From Diphasiastrum complanatum (Eukaryota; Streptophyta; Lycopodiopsida; Lycopodiales; Lycopodiaceae), in contig CM055103.1 in the NCBI GenBank assembly GCA_029204225.1, forward strand, positions 1,567,720 through 1,631,719: a stretch of DNA of 64,000 bases. Reading direction: 5' to 3'. The notes under the pieces were generated by a model. That model made no database searches and was not told the DNA's origin. It saw only the letters and a list, made by a program, of their open reading frames with translations. The position numbers and the translations under genes were made by a program. Of this stretch, positions 23,336-37,289 are shown one piece after another (within the stretch, counting starts at the first letter, position 1; every line of letters begins with the position of its first letter).

Positions 23336-24110
23336 TTACGTGAAACATGGGATGCACTTGAGATCCTTTGGGTGTTCCAATTAGTAAGCTAAGGATCCGA
23401 TCTTTTTCAAGATCTTATACGACCTTCTAAATTTTAGGGGACAATTAATAATGCTTGCCGGTATGCATTCCACTCGAATCCTTCGGGATTCTCAAATATA
23501 CCCAATCTCCCACTTGGAAGTCTCTCGGTGATCTTTTTAGATTTTCATAATGTCGATCCCTATCCTGGGCACATTGGACATTTTCCAATCCGTAGCATTT
23601 CCAGCATATCAAGTAGGATATCCACTACTTTTTGAAACTTGAACGCCCGAGTATCTACCACAATGGTGACATAGGTGCCAATCCATAAGCATAAACAGGC
23701 TGTGACCGGTAATCAAATGCTTATGATAACTCAATCTCCATTAAGGATAACATCCTCTCCAAGGAGATTGCTATCAAAATACAATCGTCAATCATAATTC
23801 ATCGGATTCTTGTCCTATACTCAATAAAAGGACGTGATACCCTCACATAGGCAACAACCAATGATCGAAAAATCTTTTAAACTTAGAGTCATCTCTAGTT
23901 TAGTAAATACGGCCGACCAAAACTGACCAGTGAACTTCGAATTGCAAATGTTCATAATGTCACTTTGGTACCGTAAAGTCTAAATAGACACTCTACAACT
24001 ACTTGGTCTATACCCCAATAAACATAGTCGATTGGGTAAGGTGATCAATCGTACCAAAATTTTACTAACTTGTTTATTCATCCGGGGTATTAATGCTATC
24101 CTCTCCTATG
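23336..24110 (-). pseudogene. Ty3/gypsy integrase C-terminal remnant
   Basis: Its minus strand aligns with the plus-strand gypsy piece at 52740-53080: shared blocks read F-Q-K-V-V-D, A-Q-D-R-D-H-Y style sequence, R-D-F-Q-V-G-D, and E-G-S-Q-V-H. Upstream a degenerate F-T-x-x-F-W...L-G-T block of the integrase core can be traced. Many stops and frameshifts are present. It was found by the match to the second copy and by family resemblance, not by a clean ORF. Confidence 0.6.
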
Positions 24111-24479
24111 GATTAGGTATTTTCTAGAATCTGAGTTATGATGCATCAATCCCAACTCTCCATATTTCCGAGACCATACCATATCATAAGAGTGTATTAC
24201 AATTTTTAAAAGACACATGAGTTGTTCCAGAAAGTCTTTTCCATCTGGAAAGTTTCACACCTTTCCAACTCACATACGGTGCCTATAAAAGGATTGTAAT
24301 CCGAAGAACGCCCTTAATTTAGACATGGCACAAATTGTCATTCCAAAGTTAGGGTCCTAATCTAGAATATGTCTAGATTTTCCTCTTAAGTTCTAATCTA
24401 GAATAACTTAAGATTTACCGGAACCTCATTATGTGAAGTTCAAACTTTTGGCAACCCACAACTCCTTCCTTCTATTAAA

Positions 24480-24970
24480 ATCACTCTCTCAAAGAAGTCT
24501 GCAGAAATGAACTGTTTTCCACAACAGTCAACATTTTTCTTCGATATAGGTGAAAAACTTCAATATAGGTGAAAAACTCGAAAAACCCGACAAAGTCTTC
24601 GATTTCACTTTAGGGCCATTCTGAACACTAAAGGATCTTGTGAAAAATGTGACAAAGTGTTCACTTAGAATTTCGGACCATTTCAGACACTTCCAAAAAT
24701 ATGACATTTTGTCCGAAAAATGCGAGACTCTGCAAATTTACACATTATTTCAAATATAGATTGTCTATGTCTTCACGATCCAATATTAACTAATCTAATT
24801 TATTAGTTAAACATCTGTTAACGATCATGTAATTGTAAAGTTAGAATAGCACAAGATCATCCAGCTGCTATATAAGTAAATGAGTGTTGTAGATGGACAT
24901 GATGATGGATGAAGATACTCCAATAGAGATCTTACGACCAAAATAGGTCTTCACAATATCTGACTCCTCA
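24480..24970 (+). mobile_element. Partial LTR of copia family A
   Basis: It matches about 7125-7645 (CACTCTCTCAAAGAAGT, AACCCGACAAAGTCTTC, TGCTATATAAGTAAATGAGTG) and ends near TCTGACTCC. The first ~25 bases of the LTR and any coding region are missing. A short direct duplication of CTTCAATATAGGTGAAAAACT is visible near 24555. Confidence 0.7.
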
Positions 24971-24979
24971 AAGTTAGAG

Positions 24980-28307
<3,328 letters not shown>

Positions 28308-28386
28308 GAATAGAGCATCAACTCACACCTGCATACAGACCCAAATATAATGGTGTCGCCAAAGGAAGAAGAAACAAGACATTAGT
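28308..28386 (+). pseudogene. copia integrase core scrap at the inverted-repeat edge
   Basis: About 26 codons read G-I-E-H-Q-L-T-P-A-Y-R-P-K-Y-N-G-V-A-K, matching the end of the copia integrase core. The catalytic glutamate after N-G-V-A is lysine. It stops exactly where homology to the other inverted-repeat arm begins. Confidence 0.65.
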
Positions 28387-28682
28387 GGGTGGATACTTAT
28401 GAAGTAGAGCCACAAAGTCTAGACTACAAACATATTTCAGTATTTTAGACTGACAGGTTCTTGCGACCTTTGCACATTATGCAGCATTTTGACCGGAAGT
28501 GGAGCTTGCTTAATTCATAAAAAAATTAAATATTAACAATGTTCTTCCAATTCAGCTTACATGAAAAATTGTTCCAACCATGCAATGTCATGTGAAGCCT
28601 TTTATAAAACATAATAATAATATTACTTTTATGCAAACAATTACATGTTTCATTGAATTTAGCACCATCTTTGATCAAATAT

Positions 28683-29057
28683 GTGGAGTTCATAGTTCAA
28701 TGAACACTTTTTCTGGTAGATAGTTGTTGAGAATAGTTTCAGGATGAGGTGCCATGATAAACAGTTAACAATTAGGTAGCTGATAGGATTAAGTTTAGGC
28801 ATTAGTTATCCAAATAATTGATGGTAGATGTCTCATAAGGATGATGAGTTCGGGCTGCTAGTGTGTGCATTTTGTGAGTAAAGTAGAGTGAATGCAAAGA
28901 GATTATACGTATTGTGAATCTCTGAGAAGTGATCATGTAATGAGATCTTTCTTGATATGTGATAAAATAAAAGTTTTCTTAGGATGGAAATTTGTTGCAT
29001 ACGTATGAGAATGATTGTGCTTTGATATGTCTTTTGGTTGCACGCTTTAGACTTAAC
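28683..29057 (+). mobile_element. 5' LTR of copia family B
   Basis: It begins TGGAGTTCATAG here and TGTTGAGTTCATAG in the right arm, and interrupts the hAT 3' module after GATCAAAT. It ends near CTTAACA, before the gag leader. The first ~60 bases also occur at the 3' end of the pol fragment at 57308-60000, linking the two. The sequence at the expected PBS (TGGGTTGCGGGCCCA) is not a standard copia primer site. Confidence 0.6.
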
Positions 29058-29196
29058 ATGGGTTGCGGGCCCACAACACACACCCTATCCTCTTAAAAGT
29101 TTTTTTAATCAGATTGTGTACTGAACAATCTTTTGAGAAGGATTGATCATTATTATAGCTATCTAAAATGTATCGAGCAGTACAACATCGAGAAGG

Positions 29197-29815
29197 ATGG
29201 CTCCTATGCAGGAAACGAGGTAGGTCGAGAAACTGAAAGACGAAAACTACGATGTATGGTCATGGAAAATTCAGTTGATCCTAGATAAGAAGGGACTCTG
29301 TGATCTTGTCTCTAGAGCTGAAATAGACACGATTATCGAAGGAGAAGCATTAGTGAAGAAGGGGAGATTGTTTCGAGACAGAATGGAGCAAGCTCTCTCC
29401 ATTATTTGCATATCTCTGGGAGATACTGCCAGTGCCCAAGCAAGAGATGTAAAAACTCCAAAAGAAGCTTGAAAGACCTTGCAAAATTTATACCATGAAG
29501 TAGGAGTAATCTCCAGGATTGTTTTGCAGAAGGAGAATCAATCGCTTCTTATGTAAGAAGATTCAAAGATGTGCATAGGCACCTAGCAGCATTGGGCTTT
29601 TCCATGAAGGAAAAGGATGTAACGGCCTTATTTATTGGCGGACTACCTTCATCCTTTGAAACTACCATTACTATCATAGAGGCTCAGTATGTAGATGATA
29701 AGGAAGATTTGTTAACGCTAGAAATAGCGATGGAAAGGATCATGCAGACAGAGCTAAGAAGAAGCAAGATGGTAGGGCCATCTGACCAAGAAATGGCCTT
29801 GATTATGACATCTTG
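29197..29815 (+). pseudogene. gag: copia-B gag fragment (left arm)
   Basis: The ATG at 29197 starts M-A-P-M-Q-E-T-R, then a TAG, then V-E-K-L-K-D-E-N-Y-D-V-W-S-W-K, the usual opening of a UBN2-type copia gag. It continues to A-L-S-I-I and A-K/R-D-V-K-T-P-K-E-A, with a second stop after A near 29470. A second frame gives S-I-A-S-Y-V-R-R-F-K-D-V and L-F-I-G-G-L-P-S-S-F. At about 29815 it joins hAT sequence of the opposite strand. The stop at codon 9 is present in both arms, so it predates their duplication. Confidence 0.8.
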
Positions 29816-31370
29816 GCTTTCAGATAATACTTCGTTTGCTTGGATCTTCTGTATCATATTTTCCACACTTTGATATAGTTTACCCACTCTTACAAATTCT
29901 CCATCAACAATTCTTAGGACATCCATAATGGGTTTGCATATCTCGGCAAATTGTTCAGCTGCTCACCATAATGTGGATCCCAAAACATCTTCTTCCACAT
30001 CATGGGCTAACCTTCGATGCTCTGAATCTAGTCTTAAAACAAAATTGTTCCAAGATGAGTCAACAATAGTTTGTTGTAGGGCTTGTTAAGGTTCCATTGA
30101 AATGATCTATAGCAATGAATTGAGTGCCAAACCTTGTCTTTGTACACTTTAGCTAACCTTTATGAGGAGGATGCTTTTGAGAATATGGCAAGAGTTGTAT
30201 AATGTCTTGTCATCAATTTCAGTATCTTTCCTGTTATTAGCATTGCATCTTTTAACTCTGCTATCTTTCCAATATCCTTCTATAACAAACTTAAAGAACG
30301 TGCAACACATGGAGCCCAAAAGATTGAAGGTTATTTAGTCATGAGTAGCTCTCCAGCCTTTTTGTAGCTACTAGCACTATCGAACATAATCTTCACAAAA
30401 TTCCAACTTCAAAGGTTGCTTGTTCAATCTTCTCTGCCATGTACTTATGAACTTCACTTTAACACATGTCGAGCTTAGGAATATGGACCTCCTAGTTTAT
30501 GTCTTAGATAGAAAATCAAAAATTGGTCACTTAGAAGCATCAATACACTCATCTGAAATCCTTGAGCATTTTGGTAATATGCAGAAGTTCTATGCACAAC
30601 ATATTATTTATTGAAAAGTGAAAGCCATGATGTAGTTGCAAACATTCTTTAAACTCTAGACTTCTAGAAACATTGAATGAGATACCATTTTGATAAAGGC
30701 TTTGGCAATTGCCGAATCAATTTCTTGGTTTTTTTTACATTGTTTAACACAGTAGGAATTTTGGTTTGATTTGTTAAACTCAAACCAAATTCTTTTTTTC
30801 CCTTCAAGCTTGAGGCCACTTTAGCTGGCACTAGATCACAAGCTTTGAAACCTCCTCCACTTTTAGATTTCCCAATAAGAGGGGCCTTCATTTTCTATAC
30901 ACTCCACCCACAAACATTTTGCTACAAATTTGCATCTTATAGAAAAATTTGGCCACTTTGTCATTAAACCTAGGTGCTCTACATATTCCATAATGATCGA
31001 TTTACATAAATGGATTTCATGTAGTCGTAATTAGAAAGCCTGCATACAATAACACAATGATTTTATTCAACATAAAAAGATTTGAGCTGCTCACAATGGT
31101 ATCCATCATAGTGGAAACAAAAAGTTTATTCTCAATTGTATTAAATATATTTTGATGTAGGATTAAAGTACTAAAAAGTCTTATCAAGAGAAGTTTGAAT
31201 AACACAACATTGTGGTTGATATGCCAATGATGAGCCCTATTAGAAAGAAGTGGGAGAGGAGAAGCATCTGAGGAGTGGCAAGTTTGATAGCTAGTGTCTA
31301 GAGAATGAGCCCATGTGTGTGCGTGTGTGTGTGTGTGTGAGTACACTTCCTTGATGGAGAACATGACTGC
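29816..31370 (-). pseudogene. hAT transposase 5' part (copy B, left arm)
   Basis: Read on the minus strand from 31370 down it has a non-coding 5' part with a 3'-splice-like TGCAG near 31040, then a BED-finger relic. The finger's R-C-K-F cysteine and V-G-G-V core remain, but the expected histidine is proline in K-A-P-L-I-G. G-G-F-K-A-C-D-L-V-P follows, then A-I-A-K-A and a DUF659 region containing P-C-V-A-R. The catalytic-region C-x-x-H is therefore C-x-x-R. Frameshifts are frequent. The copia-B gag junction truncates it. Confidence 0.75.
31316..31338. repeat. (TG)n microsatellite
   Basis: A short TG/GTGCG array at the hAT-copia A junction. The inverted counterparts are at 44023-44046 and 50449-50472 and have slightly different lengths. 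Confidence 0.9.
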
Positions 31371-32270
31371 GAGTCTTGTTAATCCTCCTACAAGTATAGG
31401 ACCTATTGACTCTAAATGGATCTTTAAGATAAAGCTTAAGCCAGATGGACCTTCAATCTAGTGGTAAAGCATCAATCTATTCACACCTTGCTGGCTATAG
31501 CTACTACAAAAGACTTTGACATTCACCAAATGACGTCCAGACAACATTCCTTCACGGATATATACTAGAAGAAATGTTCATTTATCAACCAGAAGGTTAC
31601 GTTCTTCAAGGCCAAGAGCATTTGGTATTTTCCATTTGCATAAAACACTATATGGTCTCAAACAAGCTCCCAGGGCCTGGTATGAAAGAATCAATCACTT
31701 CTTATTGCAGCACAATTTTACTTCTTGCTCCGCAGACTCAAACGTATCTCTTAGGCGTAACGGGTCAAGCTATGTTATTACCTAGTCATTACCTACTCGG
31801 TATGGAAATCAACAGAGATTGCACAAGCAGAAGGATTACTATAAGCCAAGAGTCCTATCTAACCAATGTGCTTCACAGATATGGCATGTCGATAGACACA
31901 CCCATGGATCCAGGATCCAAGCTTTCTAAAGACATGTGCCTAAAACTGAGACAGATCAGCGAAAAATGTGTAGATATATCCTTGTCAGCCTGTCATAGGA
32001 TCTAAAATGTATTCTATATCTGCACATGACCTGATCTAGCATATATGGGAAGCACATTGTCTCAATACATGTCCAATCCAGGCTTACAACATATAAAGGC
32101 TTTGCAAAGAGTATTGAAGTACATCCAAGCCACGAAGCATCCGAATACATTGCAACCACATCAGTAGTGAAGGAGATAATTTGGCTAAGAAGGTAACTAC
32201 AAGATGTGCAATTTCCATAGGTCGGTCCAACAATACTCGACTGCGACAATCAGAGATAGCTCTATCTCTG
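31371..32270 (+). pseudogene. copia family A reverse transcriptase fragment (left arm)
   Basis: It encodes I-D-S-K-W-I-F-K near 31410, F-I-Y-Q-P-E-G-Y-V-L near 31577, L-Y-G-L-K-Q-A-P-R-A-W-Y near 31650 and D-T-P-M-D-P-G-S-K-L-S near 31900, ending in a piece of the thumb region. A stretch between K-P-D-G and the H-Q-S-I block is deleted relative to 50250-50400. No catalytic Y-V-D-D is preserved. Multiple frames. Confidence 0.8.
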
Positions 32271-32274
32271 CTGA

Positions 32275-32395
32275 TTTACACAGGATTTCAAGTACAGACT
32301 ATCTACGTCTTCACGCTCCAATATTGACTCATCTAATTAATCAGTTAAACAGTTGTTAACTAATTGTAATGTTAGAATAGCATCTGGATGATCTT
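32275..32395 (+). mobile_element. copia family A LTR scrap
   Basis: It matches about 7399-7530 of the family A LTR (GATTTACACAGGATTTCAAG, TTAATCAGTTAAACA). It is part of the segment missing from the right arm. Confidence 0.6.
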
Positions 32396-34087
32396 GCGTT
32401 AGCCGATTTTCTAACACATGAAATCAGGCTAATTTTCAAAGTTTTATGCAAGAACTTCTATGATCTCTAGGAAAAGTTGATTAAATTAAAGTGTGACCGG
32501 CATAGATTTGGCCAGCATAGCCCATGCCAGAGGGGTCCCAGTTCGCCCAAAAGAACTATAGAGTTTTTAAATAAAAGTAGCCTTAGAATTGGCTATTAAG
32601 TTTTATTTTGATTGATGTACACCTGATTTCATTTATGTAACCTCGGGTTTTTATTAATATAATAAGATGTGTGAGATTTTGCAGGACATGCTATTGCTTG
32701 AGGCCCAAAAAGAAATCTGAGACCAAAGAGCTTGAAAAAAATCGACATCAGCCCCTTAGCAGAGATTCCTGTGCAGATCACCGACAAGCCAACAAAGCTG
32801 ATCTAAGGGAAGCAATCATAGTTCAGGCAAGCAAAGTGATACTGGGATCAAAGGTTAGGACCTTGAGAGACAAGGTGCAATCCTCCAAGGACAAGGACAG
32901 TCCTAAATGGGTGTGACCCACTGAAAGTGCTAGAGGATATTTCAACTTGACAAAATGAAAAGAGAAAAAGAAAATAAAGTGAAGGGTCTCCCCTTCCTTG
33001 TATAAAATACGTGAGGAGACCACAACCTTAAAGACTCTTGACTTTGGTGAAGAGGTCTTGCCTTTCAAAGAGAAAATAGGAAGTGGCAAAATGAGCAAGT
33101 CAACCCTTCCCCACCTTCCAAAATTGCAAAGTCTAAACATGGTCCAATAAGATGCAAGGCCTCCATGCATACTTAAATGGGAGTAAAAGATAAATGACGA
33201 AAGCACATGGGTGGTGAGCAAAAAAATCTTCATGGTATGAATATGAGATTACCACCACTTTGGCTTCAATCCAAAGTGGCAAGGCCCTCCCCATCTCCTA
33301 TAAAAGCTTAGAGTTTTTCCTCTTTTAAAAAGTTACTAGTTTGAGAGATTACTAGTTTTTGAGAGAGCTTAGATTTTCAAGAGGGAGAAATGAGTTGAGA
33401 TGTCTTCATTCTATATTTTGGAAATCTATTTTAAGGACTCATGCTATGTTTTGAATCTCATAAGGATTGAATGTCATAATAAAATTATCAGTGAGATTTG
33501 ATGCTTTGGATGCTTACATTTGCATAGTTGTAATTCTCTCATCACGGATGTAGTGGGAGATTGGATCATGGGTTGAGACTCTTCTTCAGACCGAGCATTT
33601 GTAGTTTCATGTCATTATATCAACGTATTCTTGAGAGGATTAAGAATTTTTTATTCTTTGATAAATTAAAATGTCACTTTTTGAGGGATTATGTGAGCTG
33701 AGACTCTTACAATGTTTGTGCAGTAAGAAGTATGAGAGTGATAGAGTCTCAAAGATATAGGATGTGAGACCAATACTCCACCTTAGAAGAGTGTGTTGTA
33801 TTTAAGCTTCATAAGAATAGGCCTTTGAAAGATCATTGATGCAAGTAACTATGAAGCCATCACTGTTTTCTAAGGATACAGATTAGATCATCATGATTGC
33901 ATAGATCTTTGTGTAGGCAGAAGTTATCTATATTCATGAGTGGATTTTGAGCATTAGTTTGCTCTTGCTATTTCTCATACCTCTGAGTACAGATCCTCAT
34001 ATATCCCACACTACAATCAGTTTATGGCCTCCATCACTGACAGGGTTGGCCTTAGAAAGTACTTTATTGATTTACCATTCACAATGA
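32396..34087 (+). other. Unassigned block in the left arm with TATA-like site
   Basis: A small ORF at 32671-32916 (R-P-K-K-K-S-E-T-K-E...A-D-L-R-E-A-I-I-V-Q) is conserved in the other arm at 42862-43125, but its family is unknown to me. A TATAAAAG at 33299-33306, followed by a T/C-rich and GAGAG-rich stretch, resembles an LTR promoter. The block may therefore be the LTR of another retroelement. No TG...CA ends were fixed. Confidence 0.4.
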
Positions 34088-34480
34088 ATGAATGAGTATC
34101 ACCCTTTTGCCCATCCATCGCAGACAGAGGAGGTTCTTGTGAGAAGTTTCTGCCCTTCATCGTTGAGCAGAGAGATCATTGCACCTGCTGATAGGGTAAA
34201 CATTGCACAATGCTCTACCATCGCATTTGAGAGTGTTTTATCAACAATTCCAGAGGCACAATGTCTACTCTCAACATCGCATAAGGCATATCACATTTAT
34301 GATGTTGAAACAGGTCAGATTTATGTCAGCAGCCGTGACGTTGTCTTTCTTGAAGCCAAGTTTCATGATTTGAAACAGAAATAGAAAATTGTTCCAACAA
34401 CTCCATTTACCATCGATAGGCCAAGACCTACGACTCTTCAACCACAAGCTAAAGTTATCCCAATCATTCGCCTAGGAGAC
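34088..34480 (+). pseudogene. copia integrase C-terminal fragment (left arm)
   Basis: The ORF contains S-H-K-A-Y-H-I-Y-D-V-E-T-G-Q-I and S-S-R-D-V-V-F-L-E-A-K-F, the conserved end of copia integrase before the linker to RT. The mirror copy is at 41261-41654 on the minus strand and has slightly longer coding sequence. The arm ends within this fragment. Confidence 0.7.
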
Positions 34481-34482
34481 AC

Positions 34483-34502
34483 TCACACACACACACACAC
34501 AT
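34483..34502. repeat. (CA)n microsatellite at the arm/spacer boundary
   Basis: A CA run begins exactly where homology to the other arm stops. Confidence 0.85.
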
Positions 34503-35290
34503 GAAGATTTTAATATATTCTTGTTTTTTTTTTACTTGAATGGGCTTTCTTATTAATTAAAAAATTATAGATCATCATTGTTTTTTCTTAAATTGTTTGT
34601 TATATATGAATTATATATTAATATTCAATTTGTTTTTATTCTAAAAAATTAGTTTGCATATGTGACAATTATTTCTGATCAAGCAACCATGTTTAAAATA
34701 TTGTAGTTAAATGGTACATATTCATTGTAATAAAAAATGCATTTTCAATAATTTGTATGTTTTATTTTCAATCTAAGGAAAAATTTATCTGAAGTTCATT
34801 CTACCTACAAATAATCTTAACATTCATAACTATAATATTATAGTCAACTAATTGAAAATGAGTAGAATTTTTTTTGTATTCATCCATTTTTCATAGGTGT
34901 TTATTTAATCAAGTCACAACAATGCAAAAATTGTATTTGGTATTAAACTTTCTAAATATTATAGCAATTATACTACACAACTCCATTAGATTGTCACTCT
35001 GTGATTGTTCTAAAAAAGTAAAAATAAAAATCCAACACAACATAAGTTGGCTATCGAAATACACCAATATAAATGTGATTTTTCTCATTCAATTTGGAAC
35101 ATAAATTAAATTGATGTTGGAAAGAAAATTACATGGAATCCAATACTATGTCCATTGTAGACATTGTCTTCATTGACATAAACAACATAAATTAAATTTG
35201 AATTTGAAGAAGAATCACCAACTTCAACTATATTAAAGTTTGACTGGAAGACTAGTGAATTTAACATTTGAAGCTTCAAGCATAATTGCT
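34503..35290. other. Very AT-rich stretch, nothing recognised
   Basis: Dense in A and T runs with stops in all frames. It lies downstream of the minus-strand DUF7869-like gene and could be its 3' flank. Confidence 0.5.
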
Positions 35291-35293
35291 TTG

Positions 35294-36268
35294 TTAATCC
35301 TCTTCTAGATCTTCATTGTCTTTGGTTGACGATAGTGTCAAATTAGCTTGTGCCTTCTCAACAACTTTGGTGGGTATTTTGATGTTCTTCAGTTGATTTG
35401 GATGTCGTCTTGGCCGCCAACTCCACAACACAATGGAAACTGGCCCGCAACGCTGTGGATCACAAGGATTGCTTCTCCATTGCTTAGTCCAACAATCCTT
35501 ATATCTTTCCACATCAGAAGCATTGCCTCTACAAATGGGAGCCCAATATTGAACAAGCACTTTCATGAAGTTTGGTGATATCTTTTGTTGGTTTACATCC
35601 AAAAAGGGTAACACCTAGCCAAATTGGATATAGTTTGTCGTTGAGGAGCACCAGTACAAACTTTATGCACATCAATATGAGGCTTGAATGGCACCTTAGG
35701 TTTCTCCTTCAATGGACCACAATAGTGTTCTTCATCGTCCACTTCTTCATCTTCTATCAAGCTAGTTGGATTGTCAAAATTAACATCCATCCACCTCGTC
35801 CTAGGCCATAAACCATCCATCAGATGAACGTGACTCTCAATTATTTCATTTGAATTTAAAATGTTGATAATATTCTCCCAATATGCAATTACAAGCAAAA
35901 TAAAATCTCTATAATTTGGATTGACATGTCTGTTTTCCATATATTTCTTCCAAAATGAAATATGCTTATTTATTCCATCAACAATCATAATTTGGTCCTT
36001 GAGGGTCAACAAAAGTGGTAATGCATGAGGATCTCCTTTAGGCAACATTGGACAACCGTTTGTGTCTTGCTTACATAATTGTATTCCATCTTGTAGTTTC
36101 CAAATTTTCATTGTAGGATTCATCATGTATTGCATGACAGGAATGCCATCTCTAACGAAAAAGCAAAATTGTAGAGGTTTTTTGTGGCCAACCAATGTGT
36201 CTCCTACATCACATAAATAATCTTCAATAAAACCTTTGAAATTTGGTACTTCTTGCATTAAATATGGT
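35294..36268 (-). pseudogene. DUF7869-like protein, C-terminal part
   Basis: Two overlapping minus-strand frames (36321-35593 and 35614-35294) give the region after the DUF7869 core: V-P-N-F-K-G-F near the start, G-H-K-K-P-L-Q-F, then G-I-P-V-M-Q-Y and G-D-P-H-A-L-P. They continue to a hydrophilic end with W-R-S-N-P and an acidic terminus. In relatives this part directly follows the G-H-T-H-E-D core. Here that core is on the opposite strand next door. A frameshift or intron separates the two frames near 35600. The family's function is not established. Confidence 0.65.
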
Positions 36269-36269
36269 A

Positions 36270-37284
36270 CAGGATGAAGGAGAGTAAGACTACTTTTGAT
36301 GGAGAGAGAGAAACACAACAAGTACTATCGGGCATCTACAAACAACAAGACATATTGAGAGAAATAAACATGACACTCACAAGTCTGGGATTAAAAAACA
36401 TATCACATTCTACGTCTAGCAGACTTTGGAAAACTGTATTCAAAGAGGTGTGTCTTTCCAAATCCAGCCCATTTTCAAAATGTGACAAACACGGCATTAA
36501 AAATGAGGTTAGAATCCACAAAGGTTGTTGGAGAGCGAGAAAGAATATTCATGGAAAGGAGAAAACATATGCTTGCCGAAATGAGTTGTCGCAACTTGTA
36601 CTATTCCTGGAAGCAAAAAGCTTGTTGTGAACCTAGTAAGAACTTGTGCATTATACATGACAAAATGGACCAGATGAAGACATGCATACCACGACTAGAG
36701 CCACATCCAAAAAGTTTAAGTCGTGTGATGCAACTCCCTATATCCTTAACAGGAATGCTAACACATGGACATGGAAAAGGTGCATACGGTCATTTTACAA
36801 TGGGATATTGGTCTTCTGATCCAAATTTTACAATTGGATCACTAGCACGATGTTTGAGACACTTAGAGCTTCCAGATGAGGATGGAAAAGCGATCTCAAT
36901 TTTAGTGGTGTGCCACAACAATCCATTTTTGGAGGACTATTGGTGAGGCATGCATTTGATTTTCACCAACAAATACGAAATAGAGCAAAAAATTCATTAA
37001 CAAAAATCATAGATATGCCCATGAACATAAGTCATTCTTTGAGTGAAAATGGTCACCTGAAAGCATTGCCAAGAACTCTCTACTTACAACTTGATAATTG
37101 TGGTAGCGAGAAGAAAAATAGATACATGTTTGCATTTATCTCCCTTCTTACAACAAGGAACATTTTTGAAATGGTACATGTTGGGTTCTTAATGGTGGGT
37201 CACACACATGAAGATGTCGATGCAATGTTTACAGACTGTCAGAGAAGCTACGGACGGCTTGTGTATTCACTTTTTCTTATTTGA
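36270..37284 (+). pseudogene. DUF7869 core domain, inverted relative to its gene
   Basis: Three plus-strand frames in succession (36274-36630, 36482-36946, 36910-37284) encode the central part. It has S-R-L-W-K near 36420, F-S-K-C-D (cysteine motif) near 36475, E-R-I-F-M-E-R-R-K, D-K-M-D-Q-M-K-T near 36660, L-T-G-M-L-T-H-G-H-G near 36750, Q-L-D-N-C near 37070 and G-F-L-M-V-G-H-T-H-E-D-V-D near 37200. These are the hallmark blocks of the DUF7869 family as I know it. The Asp/His/Glu-bearing motifs suggest a nuclease or transposase-like fold, which is my inference. Two frameshifts are present. Confidence 0.75.
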
Positions 37285-37289
37285 TGAAT

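Larger units (their letters stand above)
28387..34482 (+). repeat. Giant inverted repeat, left arm
   Basis: Throughout its ~6.1 kb this segment matches the reverse complement of 41261-46992. In order it holds a hAT 3'-module piece, a copia-B LTR with gag, a hAT transposase piece on the other strand, copia family A pol, an LTR scrap, an unassigned block with a TATA-like site, and a copia integrase end. The two arms share internal junctions and damage, including a TAG at gag codon 9. About 430 bases (roughly 32070-32505) are absent from the right arm. Confidence 0.85.

Noticed and set aside
29029-29060. TGGGTTGCGGGCCCA after the copia-B LTR as a primer-binding site
   Set aside because: It does not match the initiator tRNA-Met or other plant primer tRNAs I can recall, so it is not annotated as a PBS.
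34874-35104. Short ORF in the AT-rich spacer
   Set aside because: Composition-driven, with no motif and no conservation with another copy.
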